64,000 bases of DNA. Origin: Laccaria trichodermophora. Lineage: Eukaryota > Basidiomycota > Agaricomycetes > Agaricales > Hydnangiaceae. The notes beneath the pieces were generated by a model, which ran no database searches, was not told the origin of the DNA, and saw only the letters and a list, made by a program, of their open reading frames with translations. Numbering within the stretch: the stretch's first letter is position 1; the number at the start of each line of letters is the position of its first letter. The stretch lies in assembly GCA_018417955.1 (NCBI GenBank), contig JACTVC010000014.1, positions 1,054,001 to 1,118,000 on the forward strand, read 5' to 3'. Below are positions 1-10,690 of this stretch, in pieces. The position numbers and the translations under genes were made by a program.

Positions 1-1286
1 CAATAATTTGGTTCAAGTTATTGTGGCTTGCATCCAGTGTATATACAGTTGATTTCATCTAAATACAGTTGAACAAAGAAATATAGGTGTACTGCAAACA
101 TGGTCCAAACACCCTACCCCCCACCACTGCAAGGAGCCAGCCAAAGGCCAGGCAACAAGCAGCAGCCTCTTGACAAGCAATAATGTATATTCAATCCATG
201 AATGAAACAGATTCTGCTAAGATAAACAGAGGGTGATGGGAACAGCTGAAATGCATAGGACAATTTCAATTGGTGCATTTGTAAGTTTTTTGTTGGGTGA
301 AGCCGAGGGCCCGGGTGTGCTTTGGGTGTGCTAAGAACCCTTACTAACATATTTATTTAAAATACAGAAGTGAGGTTTTTGTTGACAAAGTCAACCTCTA
401 GTACACAGGGTGTATTTTATGATATCCCATCTGAGCAAGCAAGTCCATCATTGTGATATGTGCAATTGGTTCATTATATACATACTACAGGTTGGATTAC
501 AGTCTAAATCATCTTTGTAGCATCAAATACCTGAGTATTGAAGACTGTGACAATGATCAGGAAACAAGGAGAGAAAGCAGTGAGGACAGCTGGGTAGATG
601 TACTTTCAGGTGTGTTGCAGGAGTTGTGAGATGATGGAGGGAGGGTTCAGGAGGAACATGAACAGAAAGTACATAATTTTTCCGCTGTCAATCATTCACC
701 GATTTCATATCATTTTTCATTTTTCAATAGAGTTATGCATGCATGCTGGCAAAACGTACCCATGAATGCTCTCTCTGGATCCATGAACATGGCAGCCTCT
801 CATTCTCACTTGTAGATCAGCGTGACGTCATCCTCGTGTCTCTAAATCTCTGCCGTAAGTCCACTCTCCCAAATGGCAACAACCAGAGCAGAGATGAAAT
901 GATAACCCAATCACTATGATCTCGATAAGACATGTCAACGAGGCTCCCAAACGGACCGGTCGATGTCGGATGTATTTGCGTGTTGACTCGGGGACATTTC
1001 TGGGCGACCACTAAAGCATCAAGAAGGGCGCACGCAGTATTAATTTCGTATGACATGACATGATAGAAGCGACATCGTCCCGCCCACGCTCCTCTAGATG
1101 ATTTCTCGGGAGATATTGCTCAACGTTCAAACGTTCACCCTCAAAAACGACGTCTTAAATTACACGCACGACCCCCGAGAATGGAGGCAATATGAGAAAA
1201 AGCGACCTAATCCCACAATGCGGAAATGAGAGTGGACAAGAGTGGGAGTTAGTGATCATATCTCACATTGAGCGTCACGATGGAGG
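1..1286. other. Non-coding stretch, nothing recognised
   Basis: AT-rich at the left end, with only short open frames on either strand (under about 80 codons) and no recognisable protein motif. I see no terminal repeats, tRNA or rRNA signature. It may hold the untranslated or intergenic DNA of a gene outside the window or a decayed element. Confidence 0.4.
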
Positions 1287-2760
1287 CTATAGACCTATAT
1301 CTTTGGCGCGAAGCGCGAGAAGATCCAGGAGATACCGCTTTCCGTCGGATGGAAGACAATAAGAGACTGGGCAGCTTGAGAAAGTCGTCTTCCCAGATTC
1401 GATAACGCGGACGGTGTAGTTCTTATATACGGTCCGATTTTTGTCCTCGTTCTCCTTGGTTTTCGTGGAGTCGTAGAATGATGCGAGAGCAAATGGAAGG
1501 ATTGTTGCCAGAATGTGGTAGCGCTCAAGAATGCCACCCAACGACGTCTTTCAGAAGTGCGGCGCGCAAAGCTAAGAAAGCATCAGAGGGTCTGTTGGAG
1601 ACGTGGTTTGCGAGGACTTCAGTAGAGTGAGGAGATCTGGTTTCCAATATAATAGAGAACCAACGAATGCCGCCCAAAAAGATTGATGTTTAGTACCTAT
1701 CCGTGCGTACAGGTTTAATATTGAACACATAAGCATTACGAAAAGCCTACCTGTAGGATTGAACTTTCCAAATGCTTGACTTTACTAATCAGGGTAAGCA
1801 AAGCGGAATGTACGATATTGCTGGAATATGAACAGGCTTGAATCGAGGCGTGCATGGTGCGTGTATGGGAGAGGTGTAAAAGCCGCAGTAAGTAGGTTTG
1901 ATTCAGCGAGGAAGAACCTGGAAAAACTGCGGTTTGCGGCTCAGGGAGATCACGGCTCGACGCTCTGTCCTTTTGAAAATACAACCGTGTTGAGAGTGCA
2001 CCCGGGTGGAATGGTAGAACAGTATCTTTGGACCGGACGAGGCGAGTAGAGCGGGGCACGTCACTGTACGGCTAATGAAGTTTAACTGATATGAGCTGTC
2101 GGCCTAGTCAGATAGAAGGCGCACAAGAGTAATTATTGAGAGATGCCGTGATAAATTCGGATCGTCTTTGTTCCATTTGCATGAAATGAACATGATCAAT
2201 CCAAGTGGAGCATGAAGGCAAAGAAAAGGATAGGAGCAGATTCGCGGCAGGAGCACCTTGCAGCCCTCTTGAGGCGCAGGCCACCAGACTATGTTACGTT
2301 GGCTTACGTCGGCCCAGTCGATTATCATCAAGCCATCGGAGTCGGAGAGATTGGGTTGGCCAGTAGGATCAATCATGCTGAGCGTAAAATAAGCAAGGGA
2401 AGAAGACATGTTTAGACCATCCGGCGGAGTATCGCGGGTGAGACACCTGTGTGAATTCAGACTTGGGTCACTTAAATCGGAGTCGGTGGAAGGTAGGAGA
2501 CTAGCCATGAAAGGAATGGCACGGGCAAGCCTGGACGGGGGTCGGCCACTGTTTCGTAAGAAATCGAGTCGATACGCAACGCCTAACAGACCACATAGGG
2601 TAATTACGAAAGACAATCCGACTAAAATCCGAGGAAGGACAAGTAGTTTGGAGTGGAAGACTGAAACTCACAATGACAACCAACCACCCTTCCTGACCGC
2701 GAGGCGAAGCTACGATCTAGGGCAGTCTTGAGAAGAAGGCCTTACGACCAGTGCCATTGT
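1287..2760 (-). CDS. Possible multi-exon hypothetical protein, exons unresolved
   Basis: Several minus-strand open segments look like exons of one gene but I could not join them reliably. The best piece (about 2104-2676) holds a hydrophobic stretch beginning SFVITLCGLLGVAYRLDFL, which could be one membrane segment, then a Ser/Asp-rich part and the motif IIDWADV. A GT-AG intron at about 2617-2676 would join it to an upstream segment rich in Arg and Ser. Other candidate pieces lie at about 1740-2050 and 1560-1620, and a possible C-terminal piece ends at 1287. None matches a family I know. The alternative is that only the 2104-2616 segment is coding, or none of it. Confidence 0.3.
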
Positions 2761-3127
2761 GCAAAAGAGCCTCTGTTGGCTCACACCTGTTTAACCTTTC
2801 CAGGGCTGGGTATAATGGCCATATGGACGATGTTTCTGAAATGGAGGGTGAAAGAGTGTTTCACGGGTCAAAGAATGGTGGAGAGTATTTTCGGCGATTC
2901 CCCGCCGCACCTTGACCGAGATATGCTCTGGGGCCCGAAGTCGGGTCACACGGTCATCTATTTTCTAGCACGGCGTCTGTACTTTTTGTTTCCATCTCAG
3001 ATCTGCGCGGAACGCACCTATTTGGACTCGACAAAAAGGCTTTTGCATAAATACCTCCCACCAGCCAGGTGCTGGTGGTCGAGTTCCCATTATATCGCCC
3101 TGATATCCAAGCAATTGCTCTCCCGCA
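2761..3127. promoter_or_regulatory. Upstream region of the F-box gene at 3128
   Basis: No gene seen. A TATA-like GCATAAATA lies at about 3045-3053, some 75 bases before the ATG at 3128, followed by a pyrimidine-rich leader. This is a plausible core promoter for the downstream plus-strand gene. The element is weak and was identified by eye only. Confidence 0.35.
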
Positions 3128-4521
3128 ATGGGTTTCTTCGACTTCCTCCATGAACTCACGACCACCAGGCCTCAACCTCACCGTAATCCAGACGCGCTTC
3201 TGAAGCTCTTCACGACGCCAAAGGCTATTCAACACGATGTATCATTCGACCTCACGACCACTATTTCCTATTCTTCTTCTAATGCCCCCCCATACTATAC
3301 TCCCCGCCCTTCAGGTCGACCCTTGTCGGCAATGCCTCTTGAGCTGGTGCTCTCTATCATTGAAGCGGCATGTTCCGATGACGAACATAATTCTTTCCTA
3401 TCATCTTGTGCTCTTGTTTGTCGAGCGTGGTCCTCAGCGGCCCAGAAACTTCTCTTCAGATATGTCACGCTTCGAACACAGTCTGCGTTTGAGTCTTTCA
3501 GCAGGGCAGTAGACCGCTCAACGGCGCACGGTTGTGTGCTCGGAGACGCAGTTAGGCGACTGCATGTGGTTTTGGACCATAATCAGCCCTCATCCCTACA
3601 CCAGCATTCCTTCGCCCTCGCCTTTACTATGTGCCCAAACCTTTGCGAACTGAACCTCGCGTTGTACGGTTGTGCCGCACCTGGCGTAGACCTTGTTGGT
3701 GTTCCTGATATTTTACGTATGCGTCGCCCAGCACCCTCTTTTGATGCACACACTCTATCGCTTCTCAAATCAGGACCAAAAATCACCACACTTCAGTTCA
3801 GCAATTGGTCCGAGAATCAACAGTCTATTGTCCAGCTGCTTGATGTTTGGCCTTCTATCAAGTCCCTGTCAATTGGTGGCACGCTACCACAAATTCTCCC
3901 CAATTCACCAGAACCCTTCTCATGTGCACTTGAGGAACTTCGGTTAAATTTCCAGACGTCGCCATCGATCGACTTTATGAAATGGCTCCTCCATTCGTCC
4001 GCGGGAACCTTGCGCGTGTTGGACTTTGAACGAGATCCATCCACAGATCTCCTGGACTTCCTAACACGCGCACACGGACTTACTCTTCAGTCCATGGCTC
4101 TTCCTGTCTATTCCTCTACCGAGCACGCCCTCAGCGTGAATAGGTGCACGCGTCTTCGAACATTGCGAACCGATCACCCCTCTACGCAACCTCTCCTTTA
4201 CAAGAGACTTCCAGAAAGTTTGGAACACGTTGCCATAGGTCTGGATAGGGATACTGCGCTCCAGCCAGTCATCGATATTGTGAAAACCAGAGACACGCTG
4301 AAGGCGGTCACTGTTCATCTCTGGAGAGGGGGAGAGAAACACAAACTATTGAATGTCCTCAAGATCGCTTGTGCTTACCGTGGCATTGATTTGAGGATGT
4401 CGGATGATGTCAACACATTTCGTACGCTTGCCGTAAGCAAATCGCTTTTTTTTTTTCGTGTTTCAGCCATTTAATCTTTGCCTTACAGAGACCACTCGCT
4501 ATGGAGCTAAGGTTTCCGTAA
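3128..4521 (+). CDS. F-box-like protein with variable leucine-rich tail
   Basis: Predicted protein of about 445 residues. Near residues 67-115 is an F-box-like segment, MPLELVLSIIEAAC followed by CALVCRAWSSAAQKLLFRYV, the helix pattern by which such proteins bind Skp1 in SCF ubiquitin ligases. The rest is Leu-rich and probably forms irregular leucine-rich repeats that choose a substrate. The long open frame runs to 4474, but a GT-AG intron at 4433-4488 replaces its tail with a 10-residue last exon ending at 4521 (RPLAMELRFP), which is the more likely end. Mushroom genomes carry many such divergent F-box genes, so the target cannot be inferred. No signal peptide or membrane segment is visible. 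Confidence 0.75.
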
Positions 4522-4866
4522 CGCAACACCATCCTCACATACATACAACATGCCAAGTTGGTTCTAATTCGACTTCTTATTTTCGTTTATCATGATACCT
4601 TATAGCATTACCTATTTCATCAGGACATTGCATTGGGCACTCGAAGTGCCACCATCATATTTCGTTCACTGACCACTACACTTATAATTTATAGCATAAC
4701 ATACTGTCATTTACGGACTCTTGTATCACTACCAGGACACTGCAGCATTTTCTTGACCAACGAAATTGTATCCGTTCCGAGTCACCATTGGCACATAGAA
4801 CAAATAGATTCAAATAGACGTTCAACGTTGAACGTTGACTCCCTTCACTTCCAACGACTGCTCCGA
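4522..4866. other. Intergenic region before the RS-domain gene
   Basis: Holds the 3' flank of the F-box-like gene and the 5' flank of the next gene. An open frame continues upstream of the chosen ATG at 4867, but its residues (about 78 before MASSSS) look like translated leader rather than protein. There is no TATA box I would defend. Confidence 0.35.
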
Positions 4867-6799
4867 ATGGCCTCGTCTTCGTCCTTGTCTTCGGTGGTGT
4901 CCAACCTCGTTCGGGCTTCCATGGGAGCTTCAGTGTCAAACACTGTCACAGATGCTGACCTCGACCGCCATGTAGCAGAGCTCATCCTCAGGGAGGCCAA
5001 AAAGAAAGCAGAGCGTTACGGACAACAAGGAATTCGAGCATACATATCAAATAACCTGTAAGTCTGCCTTCCGAATGAAAATGAAGGTTACATGACATTA
5101 ATCGCCCGTTGAATGCAGGGGAGACAGCAATGCGCCCAGAACAAACAAACGCTTCTTGACTTCTATCATTAAGAGCACAGATGACCATAACAAGACGATT
5201 TTGAAAGCTCAGGCGCTTGCGGCGCAGGAAATCAAACGTGAGCGGGAAGCCCAGGAGAAAAGAGAGAAACGAGCGCGCGCGGAGGAGGCCGCTGATGCTG
5301 AGCGGAGGCGGCGGTCAGGGAAGGGTAAGAAGCGGAAGCGGGCCAACGAGGAGGAGGGATGGGATAGATGGGATGGGAGGACGGCTGAACGCACGAGGAA
5401 GAGTAGGGACTGGGCAACTTGGACTGGGAACGATGATGATGATGTTGATTCTGATGAGGAAGAGGCATATGGGAGGAGAACGAGGCGGAGGTATCGTTCG
5501 CGATCAAGAAGCAAGGAACAGGCAAAGGAAGGAAAGCACCGTTCCTCGCGATCTCGTGCTGATAAACACGATGTGAGCTTGTCTAAGCGGACTCATGGGG
5601 AGCGAAGCAGGACGTCAAGACGGCAGTCGGGCGAACGCCATCATGACTACCCCGAACGCGACAAAGACGACCGTAAACGGCATAGACGACATAGAAGCAA
5701 AGACAGGCATTCTCGGAGAGGCTGCTCGTCAAGGCACTCTCTGAGTATCTCGTCGCCTCGTCGTTCGCGATCACTTTCTTCATCGCGTACGGAGGAGTCT
5801 ATTTCCCCGAAAAATCGGGAGAAAAGGTCACAGAAGTATGCTTTGGACGATTTGCACAGTGAAACTCCATCTCCTCGACGCTCACCCTCCCCTCGACGTT
5901 CACCCTCCCTTCGACGTTCACCTTCTCTTGGCCGTTCTCATTCTTTTCGACGGTCTTCTTCACGGCGTTCTTTTTCTCCATGTTGCTCTACTTCTTCACG
6001 ACGCTCTACTTCTCCACGTCGCTCTCCTTCTCTTCGACGCTCCCCGTCTCAACGACGATACTCCCCTTCTCCTCCGCGGGCCCTTCCTCCTCGTGCTCCT
6101 CCTCCACCTCCACGTGCTCCTCTGCCACCTCCACCTCCACCTCCACCTCCACCTCCTCCGCGCTCTCCGCCACCTCCACTCCCCAGCTCAGACCCAAATA
6201 CCGCTCTCGATCGAGAAGCAGCCCTGAGACGGAAATTAGAAGCTTCTCGTAAACAAGCCATTGCAGGGCCTTCGAAGCGTCGTCACAGCATCTCACCCGA
6301 TGACTCCCCGGTGTCCTCAGATGCCAAACCCCGTCGCAGGCGATACAAAACCAACTCATCTTCCCAGACTCTCCCAACCCGTAATCCTTCTCGATCCCAA
6401 TCGCGCTCACCCACTCCTGGCCCAAATCCTGCTCGCCAGCTCCCCTCAAAAATGGATAAATATTTTGAGGAGTCATACGATCCCCGCATGGACGTCGCGC
6501 CTCTCGCTGCGCCCAAGGTTCCTGCCACTGGTCTTATTGACAACGCGGAGTTTGAAGGCTGGGACGCGATGCTTGAGCTTATCCGTCAGCGACGAGAAGA
6601 CAAGATGGAGAAGAAACGGTTGGAACGGTTGGGTATTTCGACGGAGAAGGTCAAGGTGAAGAAGAAATCAGTGACCACTACTAGCTCGAGTGCGGAGGTT
6701 GCTAGTCGCTGGGGCGGTGACTCTGTTAGTATCATGGAGATCGAGTACAAGAAGAGAGGGTCTGTTCGGGAGTGGGATCTTGGGAAGGAAGGTTTTTGA
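4867..6799 (+). CDS. Arg/Ser-rich nuclear protein, NKAPD1-like
   Basis: Two exons (4867-5057 and 5119-6799, intron GTAAGT...CAG) give 623 residues. Just after the splice is RFLTSIIKSTDDHNKTILK, resembling the conserved N-terminal motif of the animal NKAPD1 group (xVIRHTDAHNKIxEE). Then come a charged coiled-coil-like stretch (EIKREREAQEKREKRARAEE), a long RS domain with repeated RRSPS units, a proline run (about residues 385-420) encoded by CCACCT repeats, and a conserved-looking C-terminus with MDKYFEESYDPRMDV and FEGWDAMLELIRQRREDK. The RS domain suggests nuclear speckle location, phosphorylation by SR kinases and a role in pre-mRNA processing. The NKAPD1 link is an inference from one short motif. 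Large reverse-strand open frames are by-products of the biased codons. Confidence 0.75.
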
Positions 6800-7087
6800 T
6801 TATTCAATGGCTGCTACAGGCTTGATTTACAAAGGGCGTTCTTTTAATGCCAGTTTAATGATTTATTCTTAGTACAATACTTACTTAGAGGCAATTGCAG
6901 GACATTTATAGTACGCAGATGAAAATGATATCAAAGCCTGGTTCCATAGGTGTCAAACGTTTGAACTCGCTATCCATACACTTCAGGCAGCGATGGATAT
7001 GAAGGGCCACATAGGTGTAAACATAGGCATTAAAAACTGGAGAATAGACAAAACCCAGTGTTCCCCTAACATATTTGCTCTCATTTT

Positions 7088-7163
7088 CTAAGTTTGGTGA
7101 TGGAGTTGTGTATCCGACATGTGCATAAAACAAACTTACAATAAAAAAAAGGATCAGATACAA
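7088..7163 (-). pseudogene. Left-arm gene fragment (exon plus intron start)
   Basis: The minus-strand open frame runs from 7163 to 6906; this entry marks the exon-intron part. The first segment reads LILFF before the GTAAGT donor at 7139, and the part after the acceptor at 7088 reads ENESKYVRGTLGFVYSPVF. It lacks a credible complete start or end, so it is a fragment. It pairs with the plus-strand fragment at 7261-7450. Confidence 0.5.
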
Positions 7164-7260
7164 AAAATGATTGAATAAATATGATCTAAATTCATATTTA
7201 GAATTTGCTGAACTTCCTGGGCCAAGATTTTGGTGTATTCTAAATATGAGCTCAGATCAT

Positions 7261-7450
7261 ATTTAATTGTTCATTTTTTGGATCTGATCCCTTTTTTTAT
7301 TGTAAGTTTGTTTTATGCATATGATGGATGTACAATTCCATCACCAAACTTAGAAATTGGGAGTAAATATACCAGGACGAAAGGGATTTTAGCGTATTCC
7401 ACAGTTTTGAGACTCAATGAGAGCATATGTTTATACATATGTAGCCCTAC
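7261..7450 (+). pseudogene. Right-arm gene fragment, frameshifted
   Basis: Mirror copy of the left-arm fragment. It keeps the 52-nt intron (7302-7353) and the codons for AYVYTYVALHIRRCLK, but small indels between the intron and this motif put them in different frames, so it is broken. It is less conserved than the left arm and is read as a decayed partial gene copy. Confidence 0.5.
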
Positions 7451-7813
7451 ATATTCGTCGCTGTCTCAAGTGATAGAGCCAAACTCAACTTCCAAGCGAT
7501 TAGACCCTTCGTCGCTGATTCTCTATTCCACCTAGATCATAATCAATCTCGGGGTCGAGAGAGTTCCATGTTAAATGACGCCTAAGGATCAGGAATTCGA
7601 ATAGGTCAATTGTAAACTGCAAGCCGTTCCAAGACCAACCAGCTACCAGCCTCAGGGTCGGCGGCTGAGTTTGAGGATTGAATACTTTGACATTGCGAGG
7701 TTACACTGTCATTTGACGGTGTCGGCACAATGAAGTAACTGGATGATGGAGGACTTGATTTATTATTGGTCGCTATTGTATTTATGGTGTATTTTAAGTA
7801 TTTCGCTGTACCC

Positions 7814-10526
7814 TCAGTGACGATGGGCACTATAGCTCTTTGGCTTCAATACCATTGGTAACTTTGCCAAGTCTTCAAGATCACTGACGCGTGCGTGGAA
7901 GCGAGGCGCACCCCTTTTTGGATGTATGTCGAGCGCAGCGAAATCCTGAAAGTAGTCTTCATTGAGGACAGGCAATATCTGATCATGCCTAAAGGAAAGG
8001 GGAAATTTTTACAAATGGATTTTGAGGTTTGATCAAGTCCATACCTTTCAAGGACGTGACTTTTGATATCTTGGAGATTTGTTGGGTTTTCCTCGTCAGG
8101 AAGATCCCGGCAGTGAGTGCATACCCACCGGTCGAGGGCCGCCTCGATGAAGAGTTGCTCATATTTCACAATGACCTCGGGTAATTGGCCCGGCTCGATT
8201 TTCAACACGACGGGTTTTCTCTTCGAAAAAATCGACACCCCGACATACCGGTCCGTGAGCTCATGTTGGACCTAAAAACTTGGGAATTAACCTTATGCAT
8301 AAAAAATATTTCGTGTTCACATACCGCCCCTCTCCAGTCAAATATCGGCATTCCTTCCTCGTCATCTTCAATGCCAAAAGCCTGTGGGTTCTTGGGTTTG
8401 GTAGTTCTACACTTGGGGCAGATAAACCGGAGCCCAAGCTTATCCATATCATCCGATGTCGCGGTGGTGGGGTCCAAGCCGGCTAGCTCTACGATCTGAG
8501 CAGCAACCTCGCTGGCGCGTTTGTCAACAAAAATCTTTGAACATCCCCACTTCTTTCGAGCAGAATCAGAATCAGCAAGCTCTGTTGACGGATCTGCCTT
8601 CTTTCTACCTTCCCAAAAGTCGTACGCACACATTCTTCTGCTGAGGCAGGCATGGCCCATAACTTGTGGATAGAATAGAGGCCTATCGAAGCCATATTGT
8701 GAACGGGAGAAGGAATAGAATGGGGTATCAGTATCATCCGACTCGAAGTCGTATCCGTATTCCGTACGATGGGTACAGGTTTTGCAACTGTACACTGTGG
8801 CGGCGAGTTTCATCTTGATGCGGCATTCATCTTCCGGCAGTGAACGGAACATATCCTGCCTATCTTCTTCGTCTGAGTCCTCCGAATCATCGCCGTAGTC
8901 GCTTGAATCCAACATGAAGCCAAAATCAAGCCGTGAAGAGATTTTGGGTTTGAAACTGCGCTGAACTGCATCGAGCATGGACAGGTGCACGACTTCCCGC
9001 CAGGATTTGAACATGGTGGGTATCTTAGGAATGATGTCGTCAAAGCTTGATGTGTTGACTTCGACATTAGATGGTTGCGTGAGAATGTCTCGCACCGCCT
9101 TGAAATCGCAAAAATCGGGTCCTTGAGGCATGATTTCGGTGCAAGGTAGATGCTGATTTTTGAAAATTCGAAGGACTTCAATTGCGTATTTCTTGCGCTC
9201 AAGAACGAGGGCTGCGTGCTCCCGCTCGAGCCGTTTAACTCGCATCTCCATCATGAATTCGACTAGAGGACCCTCAATATTTTTCCAAACTAGGGATATG
9301 TCAAGTTCGAAGTGTCACGGAAGACGGAGCGCATACTTCTATCAGTCAAGCGTTGTGGCCGCGAAATGAGTTTGTGATCGTCGAATGAATCTGGATATCG
9401 AATGCTCTCTATGTCTTTCCCCCAACCCAGTTCCTTTAGTTTTTTCATGATGCTTCATTGGGGTCAGTGACATTGACTATAGATACGATGCACAACATAC
9501 GCTGTTTTCCTCTCATCCCTGATTTGGGCCAGTTCTTCGGAACGATCCAATGACTGCTCTTTTGACCATTGCTCACAAATTTTTGCGTGCTTTAGGAGGG
9601 CGGGATCATCAAAACGTGAAGTTGGTGGCGAAGTAAATTGACTACCTCGATGATGCCTGCGACTATCTGCTTCCTCTCTTTGACAAATTCCTGTCGAGCA
9701 GCCTTGTTTTCAATTAAGAAGTACTGCGCCTTCACCGCATCATATTGTTCCGACAAGTAATATATTTCATGTCGCCCTGGCATTCGTAAAAGTCATGCTG
9801 GAGTGGTATTCAAAATTGAGATGACTGAATATCTCACTGCCGGAACGGGTTGGGATCAATGTGTCGAAAGCTACGCCACCTTCTGCTCGAAATTCGTAAG
9901 AAAAAATATCTGCTTCCCGTACACTGGGGCGAAAGGCTTAGAACTGTATGAAATGCCATCAAGCTGATTCGCTTACTGCTCCTTGGCACACTTGGTACAA
10001 ATGCGGACTCTGAACCTCCACTCAACGTTGCGAACGCTCGACGTCTGGCAGTACTACAAAAGATGCTGTAAGCATGCGTACAAGTACAACTGTGATTCGC
10101 ACATACATGACAATGGGGGTAGTATGCAAGATTCGCCCAACTGGGCTCTGAGACGCCTTCCGGGCATTCTGGAGTACCTGATTTTTCGCGAGCCATTTTC
10201 CAAACTGTTAGCGATGATCGATGCATCAAGACTCGTCTGAAGTCCTTTGAGCTCCGCGCAAGTCTCAAAAGATCATATGGAGACAGTTGCCCAAATATCT
10301 AGATTGAACTTTTAGAGAAAAAGTGACCTCACAGATAGGAGAGGCAAACCTCAAAAAGAATGTCGAGGGGCAAATCTAGAAGACCCGCCAGTTTCGCAGC
10401 TCTCTTCCTCATCGGCTTTGGCTTCTTTGTGTCCTCATGCACAGGGTCGGGTGGATCATCGTTACCTTCTGACTTGCGTTTCTTTCGAGACCGTGTTGAA
10501 ACCGTCTTGCTAGACTCTGCTTCCAT
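7814..10526 (-). CDS. F-box protein with cysteine-rich middle
   Basis: Multi-exon minus-strand gene. Exon 1 (from ATG at 10526) is basic and ends in the first half of an F-box, LLDLPLDILFE; an intron (10349 to 10299) is followed by IFGQLSPYDLLRLARSSKDF, completing the F-box. Next come TVWKMAREKSG and a stretch with paired cysteines (CHVCA), matching a mushroom F-box family whose middle carries a small Cys-rich segment, then a Lys/Glu-rich helical region (about 9592-9783). The large exon 9254-8270 has an acidic stretch and several CxxC pairs (CKTCTH, CPKCRT). The last exon ends KPKSYSAHRH at 7814. It is probably an SCF substrate adaptor; the substrate is unknown. Internal exon borders between 9254 and 10298 are approximate. 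Confidence 0.75.
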
Positions 10527-10690
10527 AATTTCAGAGATGGTTTTATGCGGAGACGGTGGTAGTTGCAGTGAAAGCGAGGCTTTTGTTTATGCCAAGGTTT
10601 ATACTTGGTGAAATTGGTTTTACGTAAGCTACGCGTCGACACGTGAACGCGCTAAATTTGAATGTTCACGTTCGTTCCTTTTCGTCCAAC
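10527..10690. promoter_or_regulatory. Divergent promoter, F-box gene / importin-9
   Basis: Only 164 bases separate the two start codons, so both genes must draw their core promoters from it. I see no clear TATA box. The sequence ACACGTGAACG near 10639 contains a CACGTG E-box-like core. Confidence 0.4.

Larger units (their letters stand above)
6930..7520. repeat. Imperfect inverted repeat, arms are intron-bearing gene fragments
   Basis: Left arm about 6930-7203 and right arm about 7237-7520 are diverged reverse complements around a ~33-base spacer. Near the centre TTCTAAATATGA...GATCATATTTA matches on both arms. Each arm, read outward from the centre, carries a 52-nt GT-AG intron starting GTAAGTTTGTTTTATGCA and ending CACCAAACTTAG (7139-7088 on the minus strand; 7302-7353 on the plus strand). 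After the intron both arms can encode AYVYTYVALHI.RCLK, with the left arm open for about 60 codons and the right arm frameshifted. So the palindrome is two copies of part of one spliced gene, head to head. The source gene was not recognised. Confidence 0.8.
6800..7813. other. Intergenic region containing a long palindrome
   Basis: Between the RS-domain gene and the 3' end of the F-box gene ending at 7814. Apart from the inverted repeat annotated separately (about 6930-7520), I see no intact gene. From 7560 to 7813 is probably 3' flank of the minus-strand F-box gene. Confidence 0.5.

Noticed and set aside
114..350. Minus-strand 78-codon frame at the left end
   Set aside because: Cys/Pro/Leu-rich, no homology seen, no splice partners; likely random.
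6006..6476. Minus-strand frame with Glu/Val-rich or Gly-rich repeats
   Set aside because: Mirror image of the biased RS/Pro-coding exon of the plus-strand gene; the plus-strand frame is longer and has a splice-supported N-terminus.
6930..7520. MITE or DNA transposon with terminal inverted repeats
   Set aside because: The arms are long, intron-bearing and meet near the centre; I see no flanking target-site duplication or transposase. A gene-fragment palindrome fits better.
8185..8499. Plus-strand 104-codon frame
   Set aside because: Lies opposite a well-supported exon of the minus-strand F-box gene.
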